Source: Tolypeutes matacus
Taxonomy: Eukaryota; Chordata; Mammalia; Cingulata; Chlamyphoridae
NCBI GenBank assembly: GCA_026826555.1
Contig: JAKSZT010054458.1
Span: forward strand, 4,929,020 to 4,993,019
Direction of reading: 5' to 3'
DNA: 64,000 bases
Shown here: one piece after another, positions 36,034-48,000 of the stretch
Position numbering within the stretch: the first letter of the stretch is position 1
Layout: each line of letters starts with the position of its first letter
Made by a program: the position numbers and the translations under genes
Notes under the pieces: generated by a model
What the model saw: only the letters and a program-made list of their open reading frames with translations
Told to the model about the DNA's origin: nothing
Databases searched by the model: none

Positions 36034-37965
36034 GTACCTTTAAACCATATGTCAGAATTCCCAAGACCTGGATGAACGGATTGTGCCTTCACCATATATG
36101 GCAAAATTGGGATTGAATATAAGTTCAGCTGTATTTCCTTATGTTTAAGAAAGTCCACCAGTTCTGCACCTATGTACAGACCAAAAAAGAGGTACAACAC
36201 TTAGTTCACCTCCTTGGATTTTAGAGACAACGTATTCCCCATTTGGGTGTGCTATTCTGGCCCATTTATCTAGTGATGAGAAAAGCAGCTAGTTTTGAGT
36301 GCAGACTGGAACAATGTGAGGCTCTGTTGACAGGTCCAGGCTGCTGTGCAAGGTGCACTGCCACTCGGGCCATATGAACCAGCAAATCCAATGATGTTGT
36401 AAGAGTCAGTGGCAAATAAAGATACTGACTGGAGCCTTTGGCAGGACCCTCTATGAGAATTACAGTGCAGACCTTTAGGATTGGGAGCAAAGTCCTGACA
36501 GTCTCTGCAGAAAATACTCTCCTTTTGAGAAACAGCTTTTGGCCTGCTCATGGGCCTTCCTTAGTAGAGACTTAATGCTTAACCTTGGACCACTCTGAGA
36601 CCTGAGGTTTCTCTGATGAGCTTGATATTGTCTGACCCACCAAATCATAAAGTTGGGCATACACAGCAGCATTCTAAGGTAAAATGGAAGTGGCATATAT
36701 GAGATAGACCTCGAGTGGATCCTAAAGACATAAGTAAGATATATGACGAAGTTGCCCAAATGCCTATGGCCACCACTCCTGTCAATTACCTTCTCTTTCC
36801 CAGCCCACAGTTGTGGCCTTGTAGGGAGTTTCTTACAATATGTTGACTGAGGAAAGAGAATACTTGGGCACAGTTTACAAATGGTTCTGCAGTGTATGCT
36901 AGTGCAACCTGAAAGTGGACAGCTGCACCACTGCAGCCCCTTTTTAGGAAATCCCTGAAGGACAGTGGTGAGGGGAAAGCCTCCCAGTGGGTAGAAATTC
37001 AAGCAGTATACTTGGTTGTTCATTTTGCCTGCAGGAAAAATGGCCAGAGGTACATTTGCACACTTATTCATAGGCTTGTCAGGGATTTGGAAGGAATTTA
37101 CCAATGTTGATTGGTAAATTGGTGACAAAGAGGTCTGGAAAAGAGGTATATGTATAGACCTTTCTGAGTGGGCAAAAAACATGAAGACATTTGGGTCCCA
37201 CATGGCTGCTCACCTGAAGGTGACTACAGCAGAGGAAGATTTTAATAATCAAGTGGATAAAATGAACTGTTCTATGGATAGCAGTCAACCTCTTTTGCCA
37301 GCCAATCCTGTCATTGCCCAATGGGCTCATGAACAAAGTGGCCATAGTGGTAGGGAAAGCAGTTATGCATGGACTCAGCAACATGGACTTCCACTTACCA
37401 TGGTGTCCTGGCTACAGCCACTATTGAGAGTGCTAAGTCTGCAAGCAGCAGAGACCATCATTCAGGTCACAATTTGGCACCATTCCCTGAGGTGATCAGC
37501 CTGCTACTTGGTGACAGATTGATTATATTGGACGAATTCTTTCAAGGAAAAGACAATGATTTGTTATAACTGTAATATTCACACACTCTAGGTACAGATT
37601 TTCCTTCTCTGCACACAATGCTTCTTCCAAAACTACCATTCATGGATTTTCTGAATGTGTTATACACCATCATAGTATTCCACACAGCATTGCTTCTGAT
37701 TTTCAAGGAACCCACATTAGAGCAAATGATGTGAGGGAATGGGCACATGTTCATGGAATTCACTAGTCTTACCATGTTCCCAATTGTCCTGAAGTAGCTG
37801 GATTGAAAGAACAGTGGAATGGCTTTTTAAAGACTCAATCATGGTGCCAAGTAGGTGACAATACCTTGCAGGTCTGGGGCAATGTTCTCCAGGAGGCTAT
37901 GTATTCTCTAATCAGCATCCATAACATGGTGCTGTTTCTCCCATAACCAGGACTTATGGGTCCAG
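36034..37965 (+). pseudogene. Copy B: ERVL pol pseudogene (RT connection, RNase H, integrase)
   Basis: Plus-strand reading, interrupted by stops, shows the RT connection near 36200-36290 (HLLGFWRQRIPHLGV and KAASFEW), RNase H-region sequence to about 37150, and then the integrase. A VIAQWAHEQSGHSGR segment at 37310-37352 carries the first His residues of the HHCC zinc finger. The integrase core continues to about 37960 across stops. Copy C carries the same integrase region at 52936-53745 with few differences, so both belong to one subfamily. The N-terminal RT palm is missing. The 242-codon minus frame 36475-37203, the longest in the window, is antisense to this pol and is not a gene. Confidence 0.7.
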
Positions 37966-37974
37966 GAATCAAGG

Positions 37975-38310
37975 AGTGGAAATGGGAGTGGCATCACTCA
38001 CTATTATTCCTAGTGACCCACTAGGAACATTTTTGCTCCCTGTCCCTGTAACCTTAAGCTCTGCTGGTCTACAGGTCTTAGTTCCATAAGGAAGAGGGCT
38101 TCTACCAGAAAACACAATGATGATTCTATTGAACTGGAAGGGCCACTTTGGGCCCTTCATGCCTCTGTACCAACAGGCAAAGAAGGGAATTTCTCGACTG
38201 ACTGTAGTGATGAATCCTGACTATGAAGGGGAAATAGGAATGCACCAACAGGAGATTCCCTAAGCATTCCTTAGTACTACCATGCCCTGTGATTAAATTC
38301 AATGAAAATT
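37975..38310 (+). pseudogene. Copy B: retroviral dUTPase remnant
   Basis: Follows integrase, as is characteristic of ERVL proviruses. Visible pieces are LSSAGLQVL near 38056-38082 and MNPDYEGEIGM (38209-38241). The latter matches dUTPase motif 3, where the Asp/Tyr pair contacts the nucleotide. A stop follows LQVLVP near 38088, so the frame is broken. dUTPase normally removes dUTP to limit uracil in reverse transcripts. Confidence 0.65.
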
Positions 38311-38835
38311 GCAACAACCCAATATAAAAAGGACCAACAATGGCCTAGAATCTTCATGAATAAAGGCTTGGGTCACCCCACCAGGCAAAGAACCAAGGAC
38401 AGCTGAGTTGTTTTCTGAGGGTAAAAGGAATATGAAATGGTTAGTGGAAGAAGGTAGTGATAAGTACAAGCTATGACCATATGACCAGCTACAGAAATGA
38501 GGACTGTAATGGTCATGAATATTTCTTCCTTGTTTTGAGTATGTCTGTATATGTACATAAAACAAGTATCTTTGTTTTCTTCTCTATCTTATTCCCTTAT
38601 TATATGACATAAATTGTATTAGTTTCATTCTGTAGCATTTAAGTTATAAGATGTCAAGTTTAAGAATGAATATTACACAAGGACTTGCACCTTATTCTGG
38701 AGAGACTTCATGCACTTCCAGATGAACAAAGAACACTTGATTATTGTTAGGTAAAAATGTATACCTGTTATTGCTTTTATTTAGAGACTAAGTATGGTTT
38801 AAGGTGATGTGTTTATGACTGCCAAGTTGACAAAA
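38311..38835 (+). mobile_element. Copy B: 3' non-coding tail between dUTPase and LTR
   Basis: A short coding-like remnant persists to about 38490, then AT-rich sequence leads to the LTR. No env motif is visible, which agrees with ERVL lacking env. A clear polypurine tract just before the LTR is not evident. Confidence 0.5.
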
Positions 38836-39282
38836 TGTGGACTGTGATGATTACGCTAATGTGTCAACTTGGCCTGGTAATGGTGCCCAGTTGTTTGCTC
38901 AAGCTAGCACTGAACAAATTTTACTGCAAGGACATTTCGTGGATTTTAATCACCAGTGAGTTGACTGCATCTATGGCTGATTATGTCTACAATCAGCTGA
39001 GGATATTGCCATCAGCATTGAATACCATCTTATCCAATCAGTTGAAGGCCTTAATATGAGTGATTTAGCTTTCAGAGAAAGAATTCCCATCTCTACTTCA
39101 GACAGCCAGTTTCTCCCAAGGAACCCATTGAGGAACTTCATCAGAGTTCCTTCTTGCAGTCTGCCCTACAGAATTTGAACTTGTGTATCACCATGGCTGG
39201 ATGAGAGAATTCTATAAAATCTCATAATATTGACAGATATCTCCTGTCCGTTTTGTTTCCCTAGAGAACCCTGGCTAATACA
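38836..39282 (+). mobile_element. Copy B: 3' LTR of ERVL
   Basis: About 447 bp. It starts tgtggactgtgatgatta, then gtgtcaacttggcctgg, and ends agagaaccctggctaataca. The gtgtcaacttgg block and the ctaataca end are typical of ERVL-type LTRs. The later half aligns with 51462-51697 of copy C (for example ttcagagaaagaattcccat against ttcagagaaagaatttccat). The plus frame at 38835-39059 is a shadow. Confidence 0.7.
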
Positions 39283-39516
39283 ATGATGAAATGGAATTAT
39301 TGTTAATGGTTAGGTGGTACTCTAGTGATGTGCTAGGGTCATTTTTTTTAAGTTTTAAGGATATTTTTATTACATTTAGAGAAAGTATAACTACAAACAA
39401 ATTCATGATTTCTTCCAAAAGGCCACTTCATGATAAAATATATACACATAATATTCAAGGTTAGTTTACTTGTTTTAAAGGGCTATATTGTTTCTGGCTT
39501 GAGAATCACCTATTGC
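39283..39516. other. Unassigned spacer
   Basis: Short AT-rich stretch between the ERVL LTR and the reverse L1. Part of it (39340-39420) could be the 3' UTR of an older reverse L1, but this is uncertain. Confidence 0.3.
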
Positions 39517-41462
39517 TTTTTTTAAAAATCAATTTTATTGATACATAATAAAGCACAAATTCCCCCAATGTGTACAATCAATGGCATTTGGTATAATCAC
39601 ATAGTTGTGCATTCATCACTTCAATCATTATTAGAGCATTTTCATTATTTCAATATTAATAATAATAAACAAAAAAACTCAAAGAAACAAACAAAAAAAT
39701 TTCTCACCTCTCAATCTCTCTATGCTTCTCCTACTGTACATAGTTGCTGTTTCTGGCTATTCTATACAAAGTATATAATGAATGGCATTTAGTATAATCA
39801 CAGTATTGTACATTCATCATCTTAAAAATTCTAGAATAATTTCATTACTCCAAAGAGAAAGGCTCCAAACCCCTTAGCATTCCTTCCACAGATCTATATA
39901 ACAGCTAATCTTTCATCTTTATGAATTGATTTATATTTACATTTATATAAATGGAATCATACAGTATGTAGTACTCTGTATCTGGTCTCCTTCATTTAGT
40001 GTAATTTTTTTGTCTGATATTAATATTTTGTAGTATTAACTTACATTTGTTCAGCTTCAAGGAAAAATGGACTTACATATACAATTCTACCCATATTCAT
40101 ATTTCACATATTTACATTTCACATAATATATTTAGTTCATAATAGAGCAATCATACAGTATTTTTCCTTTTGTGTCTGGCTTATTCACTCAACATAATGT
40201 CCTCCAGGTTCATCTATGTTGTCATATGTTTCATGACTTCATTTCTTCTTACTGCTGCATAATACTCCTTCATGTCTATACTCCACAATTTATTTATCCA
40301 TTAATCAGTTGATGGACTCCTGGGTTGTTTCCAACTTTGGCTATTGTGAATAATGCTTCTATGGACACCATTGTGCAAATATCTATTCGTGTCACTGCTC
40401 TCAATTCTTTTGGGTGTATACCTAGCAATGGTATTACAGGGTCCCATGGCAAGTCTATATTCAACTTTGTTAGAAACTGCCAAACAACCCTCCACAGTGG
40501 CTGTACCATTCTACATTTCCACCACAGAGAATAAGCATTCTTTTCTCTCCACATCCTCTCCAACATTTACACTTTCCTGACTTTTTAATAGCAGTCAGTC
40601 TAATAAATGTGAAATGATATCTCATTGTAGTTTTGATTTGCATTTCCCTAATCACTAATGATGTTGAACATTTTTCATGTGTTTCTTCACCATTTGTATT
40701 TCTTCTTTGGACACATGTTTTTTCAGGTCTTTGGCCTTTTTTAATCTGATACTTTGTCTTTTTTTTTTTTTTTTTTTTTAAGATTTTATTTATTTATTCA
40801 TTTATCCCCCCCTTGCTGCTTGTGCTCGCTGGGTCAGCTAACCATGCCGTGCGGGCGGGCTTGCCTTCACCAGGAGGCCCCGGGAACCGAACTCGGGGCC
40901 TCCCATATGGTAAACAGGAGCCCTACTGATTGAGCCACAGCCGCTTCCCATACTTTGTCTTTTTATTGTTGAGTTGTATGATCTCCTTATAGATCATGGA
41001 TATTAAGCCCTTATCAGATATGTGATTACGAAATATTTTCTCCCATTGAGTTGGCTGCTTTTTTACCCTATTGACAAAGTCATTTGAGGTGCAAAAGTGT
41101 TTAATTTTGAGTATGTCTCATTTACTTATTTTTTTCTTTTGTTGCTCATGCTTTGGGAATAAGGTTTGGGAAACTACCCCCTACCACAAGATCTTGAAGA
41201 TGTTTTGCTACATTTTCTTCTAGGAGTTTTATGGTTCTTGTTTATATATTTAAATTTTTCATCCATTTTGAGTTAATTTTTGTATAAGGTGTGAGATAGG
41301 GGTCCTCTTTCTTTCTTTGGGATATGGCTATCCAGTTCTTCCAGCACCATTTGTTCGAAAGACTGTTCTGGCCCAGCTGGGTGGGCTTTAACAGCCTTGT
41401 CAAAAATCACTTGACTGTAGATGTAAGGGTCAATTTCTGAGTTCTCAATTCAGTTTCATTGG
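39517..41462 (-). mobile_element. Reverse L1: 3' UTR and ORF2 C-terminal region
   Basis: The 3' UTR occupies 39517-40280. The minus frame 40294-40566 (90 codons) has the L1 ORF2 C-terminal signature, with CRMVQPLWRVVWQFLTKL and FTIAKVGNN. Beyond the SINE insertion, 40950-41462 continues upstream ORF2 sequence: gatctccttatagatcat, cccagcaccatttgttc and gagttaatttttgtata (reverse sense). It is 5' truncated near 41462. The plus frames 40325-40534 and 40353-40580 are shadows. Confidence 0.75.
40764..40949 (-). mobile_element. tRNA-derived SINE, full-length-looking, with 15-bp target duplication
   Basis: In its own sense it starts gggaagcggctgtggctc, with an A-box region followed by a B box near gagttcggttcccgg, then a GC-rich body and an A-rich tail with an aataaataaataaa run. 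The flanks atactttgtcttttt at 40749-40763 and 40950-40964 are identical. On the minus strand the duplication begins AAAAAG, as expected for L1-type endonuclease nicking. Many CpG dinucleotides survive (cgggcgggc, ccgcttccc), so it looks young next to its host L1. Confidence 0.85.
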
Positions 41463-42460
41463 TAAGACAGAAAAAGGCTTTAGGGGACATAGGTCCAATC
41501 TAGGTATCATGGGACAAGTGTAATTTCCTTATAATGAGAAATGAGCAAGATTTATAAACTAGAATAGGCAGATTAGAGGAAATTCTTGTCTGTGAGGAAG
41601 GAAATAATGGAAGTCAGCTTGGAAAATTGATGAGGCCTTAGTGACATGGATCAGGAAGACTCAAATAATGATGGATAATGCTATAACCCAACTTTGTAAA
41701 AGGGCTTGTACCCTGACCCTATAGGACCTCTTGACTACTGTTAAAACAGATGAGACCTTTTTAGCCTTGGAACAATGACTTTCCATCCTAGCTGCTGAAG
41801 CTCAAAGGCACACCTATGGGAGTCTCATGGACTTCCAAACCTATGGAAGTTTTCTGGGAGCATTTGCAATTTATATCAATGCACTATGATTGTCCTCACT
41901 CAAGAATATATGAAAATGAAATTACCTGTACTACAGTTAGCAAGGACAGGAATTATTCTCAATACCATTCATGTCCTTCCAATACAAAGGGACTGGGCCT
42001 TCATATATAATAGCACACAATGGAAAGCAGTGTCAGTATAAGTTTGTGACCTGAGAAAGGGTGACTGGTTTTGTCCCAACTAACTTGGAACCCAGGAAAA
42101 AATTGAATCACGACCAATTTTAATGAAGTCTGTCCATAGTAATATATGGTATAAAAGCAAAGTCTGATTTTATTGGAAAACCATAACAAATACTTCTATA
42201 ATTTTTAAGGACTTTCTGTAATAAAACTGAATTGTTTTATTATGTATTATATATATATTTTTTACATTGTAATTACCATATCATTATATTTTGCAACACT
42301 GGCATTGTTGGTAAGATTGAACTACCTTATATAAATAAGTCATATAATATTACTGATACTATTGATGAAATGTAGTGGGAAATTGAGTTAAAGACATCTC
42401 AGGATGTAATGCCAATGGAGAATGACTGGCCTGAGAAAGAACTGAATTTAAATAACCATC
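41463..42460. other. Unassigned, possibly the 3' part of copy A
   Basis: Higher GC than the DNA to the right. It holds short plus and minus frames (41816-42010, 42001-42189) without domains. It precedes the LTR-tail match at 42461, so it could be the 3' internal region of copy A. I see no clear env or polypurine motif. Confidence 0.3.
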
Positions 42461-42555
42461 AGATAATAACTACGAGTATAACAGTTTCTGTGACTCCTGT
42501 GAGTCCTTCAAGTAAACGAGCAAGCCTGAGGCTGGCCTTGGGGATCCCTGACACA
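42461..42555 (+). mobile_element. LTR tail homologous to the copy A 5' LTR
   Basis: Reads actacgagtataacagtt, ctcctgtgagtcctt, cttggggatccctgacaca. It aligns with the last 94 bp of the LTR at 24903-24996: aactatgagtttaacagc, gagtcctgt, ctgggggttcctgaaaca. Both end in CA and have the same block order. Divergence is considerable. Confidence 0.5.
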
Positions 42556-44525
42556 ATATCGTTACTTAACTTAAACACATAGATTTTAGAAGACATTCTT
42601 TGATTAATGTCTTCCTTAATTATAATATATTGTTTTCAAACATTTTGTTTCTATTTTACATATCTCAAAAACCAATGTTTTCATTAAATTAAACTCTCTC
42701 ATTTGCTTTTTAAGACTTACTACATATTTTCTAGTTTATTATTATTATTATTATTATTAATAATCTCAAATCATTCATTTGTGATGAATTTTTTTTTTTT
42801 TTTTTTTTTTTTGCTGGAAGTTGACCCCTTAGGATTTATTTTAGAAGGTGTCTTCTGATGACACCTTCTGATGTCATCTGATTAAAATTAATATTTTCTG
42901 ATTAAAATAAGGAAGTTTTCAGTTCTTTGAAAAATTCCTTATTTTAATTCATTCTTGAAAGATGTTTTCATGTTAGATAAATCTCTAAAATATATGGTTA
43001 TTATTTATGATATTATCAAATATACTGACTCCATTTTTTCTAAATGCCATTACTGTTGATAAGTCCATTTTTTGTATTTGGCATTTATTTGAAGTTATCT
43101 GTCATTTTGTTCTGGTAATTCTGAAGATCTTCCCTCTGTTTTAGATGTTCTCTATTTCACTATAAATATATATGCATTTTTCCACTTATTTAGCAATAAA
43201 TTTTTAGCATCTTCTGTGTTATAAGGAATGTTAAAGGTTCTGTGGATGCATCTATCAACAAAACAAAATTATTTTGAGATTATTTTCCAATATAAAAAGA
43301 CCAAAAATCAATATGATGAATAATACATTTTAGAAGGTGTTAAATTCTATTGAAAAATTAGGTCAAGTCAAAGGAGAATGGGGATGCTTGGAGGTGCAGT
43401 GTATGGTATATAATGAGATGTGTCTAGGTATGAATTTATTTCTATTTATCTTTACTGTGATTTGTTGTACCTGCTGAGTATGAGAATTTATGTTTTTCAT
43501 CATGTCTGTAATTGATCAGAAATTCGCACTGATGTATATATGGGACTCTAGTTAAATGTGTAATAGTCATTTTTACTCATCCATGTCACATATCTTTCCT
43601 CTTTATTGCTCCTTTTTATTTCTCTTTCAATGGTTACAGTTAATTTATCCAGATTCTAATTTCAGTATACTAACTCAAATTTTAACTGTCTCTACTACGT
43701 TATGAATGAATCAGTTATGTGTTTACTGTTATTTAAATTAAAATCTCAATGACTCATTTTAACACTCACTTGATTTGAACCTTCTTGGTTTATAGCTTGA
43801 TAATTCCAGTATCTAGAGTCTTTATATGTCTGATTCTATTGCCTATTTTCCTCTCATATATGTCAGTTGACTTTTTAAAATGTCAGTTTATATCTCATAA
43901 AAGTATATCTACACAAATAAATTTAAGACAGAGCTAAAGTTGGGCTCCCAAAATGATAACATAAATTTGCTTCCGCCATTTACCAAAGATTATAATCATA
44001 TTGGGATCACTTTAAACTAAATTCCTGTCTTGAGATTTTTCAGGCCACACAGGTCATATTTATGCAAACCCAAAAAGGGTGTTTTTGTGGAGGAAAACAT
44101 TTCAGAGAAGACATAAAAAAGCAAACTTCTGGTTAAAGTCAAGTTTCAGAAGAGACAACCTTTTGTTTTACCATTTTTTTTATAGTAAAAAAGATTAGCT
44201 TATTATAAGTTTGTTCTCATGCAGAGGATAGAGTCCAATGATATCCTTGCTTTATGGATTTTCCCCTATAACACTTCTAATTTTGTTGGCCCCTGAGTTT
44301 TGTCTCTGGTTCCTTAACCTTCAAGATTTAAGGACTCTCACTGCATCTTTATCAGGACCATAAAATGCTCTCAACGTGAAAGCTTGATTTATATGAAATT
44401 TTTATAATCTTGACAGCTTGGACAATATTAAAATTATATCATTTTATGTTTAATATTTTAGCAGGAGGATTTCTAGTTGGTTGTACTAAAAGAAAACAAT
44501 GGTAAATGTATTCTAAGTATCTTTT
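42556..44525. other. AT-rich DNA, no recognised gene
   Basis: Contains a TTA trinucleotide run (42736-42760) and a 24-base poly-T (42789-42812). A duplicated-looking patch at 42845-42885 repeats tcttctgatg and gatgacacc/gatgtcatc. No coding frame or named repeat is seen. Confidence 0.4.
42736..42812. repeat. TTA microsatellite and poly-T run
   Basis: A (TTA) tract at 42736-42760 is followed 28 bases later by 24 consecutive T at 42789-42812. The poly-T could be the tail of a lost reverse retroelement, but what follows it matches no SINE or LINE that I know. Confidence 0.7.
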
Positions 44526-44850
44526 TAAAGAGCAATAGTTTTTTCACAGTTCACTGAGTTATGTTTTTTAAAATTGTAAGTCAATATAAGTACATATCAT
44601 TGAATAAAGCAATTATTTTACATAGTTTTCAAAACTAAAAAAAGTAGAGTTTTCACTGTACATTAAGTGGATTTCCTGTTTAACACTGATTGTAATCAAT
44701 AGAAGTACCTAGCACTGAATAAAGCATGCTTTATACTTATTTTTCAAAACTAACCAAAATAGTGTTTTCATAGATCACTAAATAAGTTCTGTTTTAAGAC
44801 TGATTGTAAGTCAATATAAATATGAATAAAATATGTATATTACTTAAAAA
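44526..44850 (+). repeat. Degenerate ~115-bp tandem repeat, about three copies
   Basis: Units start with attgtaa(g)tcaat at 44573, 44689 and 44803, spacings of 116 and 114 bp. Within units the same order recurs: gaataaagca, ttttcaaaacta, gttttca, ctgtttaa or ctgttttaa, then gactg or cactg. A partial unit precedes (44526-44572, with ttttcacagttcactgag), and a shortened one ends in A-rich sequence after 44845. The repeat does not match a family I know. Confidence 0.7.
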
Positions 44851-47334
44851 AACAAAAAAAACAAAAACAAAAACAGGTGTCCACACTTTTGCATGAAGGG
44901 CTTGTTATATAATTTAAGAAAAGAAGGATACAAAGTTAGTGTTTGAACTTTATCAGCATAAGGAGCCACGAAACATAAATTTCTCCTGGGAACTGAGTTA
45001 ATTCTTCTGGGTTACAAATGAATGTGGTGTTATTTTTAATGTTTAATATGAAATATTATTGAATCTAATAGTATCTCAATTATCAAGTCTATTTTGGCTT
45101 TTGCATAAGGATCTATTATAGGCCAATATATATTTGAAGTTAAAGCAAATTTTGTTCAACCTATTTCACTAATTTTGTAGATGACATTTTCCAGTATTGC
45201 AAACTTTAATTATTTTGTTTATCCCATTAAGATAAAATTAATTACAGCAAATAAAAAATTTTTCATTAATTTTGCAAATCTGGTTGATCAAAATATTGCT
45301 CCAGCATTAATACTGATCTCATAAGTACTACAATGCTTTTATGAAACTGTTTAGGAAAATTTACAGTTTCTTTTATCTTTTAGGTTCAAACACCTTCAGA
45401 ATATAACAATATATAGCTATACTAAATTATCTCATTTTAAATATTTTTTCTTATAAAACAGGTTTTAAATTACTGTAAATCTGAAGATACTTAAAGTAGG
45501 TATCTAAATTATATGATTTAAAAGAAACCATGATTAATTATACTTTTTTCTTATATTGCTAGCAAAATTAAAGTTCTTGTTTAAAGTAAAAAATAATTAC
45601 AGTGCACACACCCATTTGTGAGTTGACACAGAATTTTCTATTTTTGTCTTCAAGCCTGTCAAATTCAATATGATTCATTTTAAAAATAAAGACAAAGTCT
45701 GGTCAGTTATATTATATATTATGAAATACAAAGTGTTCTTAATGAACAAATGTTATTTTCTATAACAATTTCAGAATCTCTTCTATTTGTCCCTATGAAA
45801 GCAACAGGGGAGAATTCTTTCCTTATTTCTCACTAATCATTTCTGACAAGCAGTTGGCAAAGTTAACTGCAACGAGCTGTCTGTAGGGTTCTAGGTCAAT
45901 CTCACCCCTTTGGGAAGAAAGCACACATGATTTCTATGAATAAATGCCCTCCAAAAGAGGAAAAAGGGCAATGCTTTACAAAATATTTGTACAAAAGTGT
46001 TTCACCATAATTATGTAATCTCTTTTGGTACAATTTTACTGTTGCTACAGGTATTTGACATGACCGACATTTTTTTCTCTGAAGAAGAAATACAGTGGTT
46101 TTATATTATATTACCTCCTCAGGTCGGCTATAATTCTTTTTTGTTTGTTTGTTTGTTTTTAACTTGGTTAAAATAAAACCTCTAAATTCTAATTGAAATA
46201 CTAATTTAAAAAAATGTTACTGGAAAAAAAATCTTATAGCAGCAATGCAATATCTGTGAATTGATATCAAATGTATGTAATTTTTCATTAGGGAAAGAGA
46301 AAAAATAATCACTTTGGAAGAAAAATATCTAATTACTTCTAGCCAAATTAATATGCATATTAAATTTCCTAGGTGGTTTAAACAGAGTTAACATTTTAAA
46401 TTTTAATGACCAATGTGTAAATTTCATTAAGAGCTCACTCATTGTTCTGAATTTTGGCTGAGACTAATTTCAACAAAACATAACTATGATGAAAATAACA
46501 CAAGTATATACCTTTTCTGATTCAATTACAAGAGTTTTTTAAATTTATTCATTCACAAATATTTATGTGCTAGGCATGGAGATAATCTTAGAATGAATAA
46601 AGGTTGATATATTCTGTGACTTCATGTTTTCAGTGATTATGTGGCCCTTTTATTCTTGCCTTCTTATTATTCATTTTTAACTCTCAACACTGAATATTAA
46701 GGAAAATATTAGGATATACCAGCAGTCTCTCCACTCATCTAATTACGTAAGAAGTACATGAATCATTATATCTATTATTTTATTATTCTGTAAAACTCAA
46801 GGCTAACATGCAGTCTGTGATGATTGGTGCTATCTTAATTTCAAACCCTCAAATTTATAATATGTTTTGCACAAATATATGTGAACACAAAATATTGAAG
46901 GTATCATTGCCCCAAACAAATTGAAGATAAAATACTCTCATCTCATAAAAACATCAACATAGAGTTCACATTGAAGGTTAGTTTTAGCCATTCATTTAAA
47001 TGTTACAAAATAAAATAAGCATTAATTGGTTAAAATAGAGAAAATTAAATGGGAAGATGAAGTAGTAGAGAGCCTAGAGAAAATTATTCAGTTTGCATAT
47101 AAATTAGGTAATTAGCCTCTCACCTGCCCAGGTAAATGTTTATAACCCTAATTAAAATAAACTTCCAAGACCCATTAGGAAAATGTGCGAAGGAATATAA
47201 GGCAATATTTCCCTTTATGTAATTTCCCTTGAACTTAGTTTATGACATTTCTATAGTTGCATTTAGACATTTACGTGTACATATTCTTTATAGCTGAAAT
47301 TTCTATGAACTTTAGTTAAAAGCAAAATACTGTA
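44851..47334. other. AT-rich DNA, no recognised gene
   Basis: Single-copy-looking sequence with a (GTTT) run near 46141-46159. At 46540-46585 a short attcattcacaaatattta and gtgctaggca segment resembles the reverse complement of an L2 3' tip. Otherwise I see nothing. Confidence 0.4.
46540..46585 (-). mobile_element. Possible L2 3' tip
   Basis: The words attcattcacaaatatttatg and gtgctaggca have the order seen at reversed L2 3' ends. Very short, so weakly supported. Confidence 0.3.
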
Positions 47335-48000
47335 CTGAATATTTCTCCCTACTGTCAATAATACTGTAAGGATATCCACTTTCACCTCTGCTACTCAATA
47401 CTATACTGATTGTCCCAGCCTGTAGTAAGAAAAAAAAAACAGATAGATAAAGGAATAGATATTTGAATGAAAACATAAAGTGTATTTATTCATAGATGAT
47501 CTAACCACTGAGTTAAAAAGTCTGAAATAATATACATGGGAGCTACTAAAAATAACAAATAAGTTTAGCCACACTGTAAGACTCAAATAATAACAATAAA
47601 TAAATTACGTTCTATGTACTAGAAATAATCAGATATTGAACTTAAAAAATGATGCCATTTAGAATAGAATAAAAAAGACTAATACTTAGGGATAAGTTTA
47701 AACAAATATGTGCAAAAACTGTGACTACCGCAAATACAGTTCTGAGAGCCATCAATGAATGCAAATTCACCTAAGGAAATGGAGAGATTTATCATGTTCA
47801 AAACTTTTAAAACTTGATATTGTTAGTATGATAGTGTACCTCAAGTTAATCTATAGATTCATTGCAATATCAGTCAAGATTCCCAGCAGCCTTTCTTGTA
47901 GAATTTACAAACAGTTTTAAATTTATACGGAAATTTTAAGAATCTAGAATAATGAAAAAATTAAAGGATGTTAAAGGTTCTATCACACATACACCAAGCA
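47335..48000 (+). mobile_element. Old L1 fragment, ORF2 RT thumb and C-terminal side
   Basis: Shows gatatccactttcacctc, a stretch like the L1 FADD-downstream region, atttagaatagaat, then aaatggagagatttatcatg and ttaatctatagattcattgc. This is the order of L1 ORF2 after the RT palm. No open frame. The minus frame 47401-47586 is a shadow. Confidence 0.55.

Noticed and set aside
36475..37203. 242-codon minus-strand open frame, the longest in the window
   Set aside because: It lies wholly antisense to the copy B ERVL pol, which is recognisable on the plus strand and aligns with copy C. No domain or promoter supports it.
42800..42900. Poly-T followed by unique-looking text, a possible reverse SINE
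   Set aside because: The sequence after the T run lacks A- and B-box words and any similarity to the SINEs elsewhere in the window.
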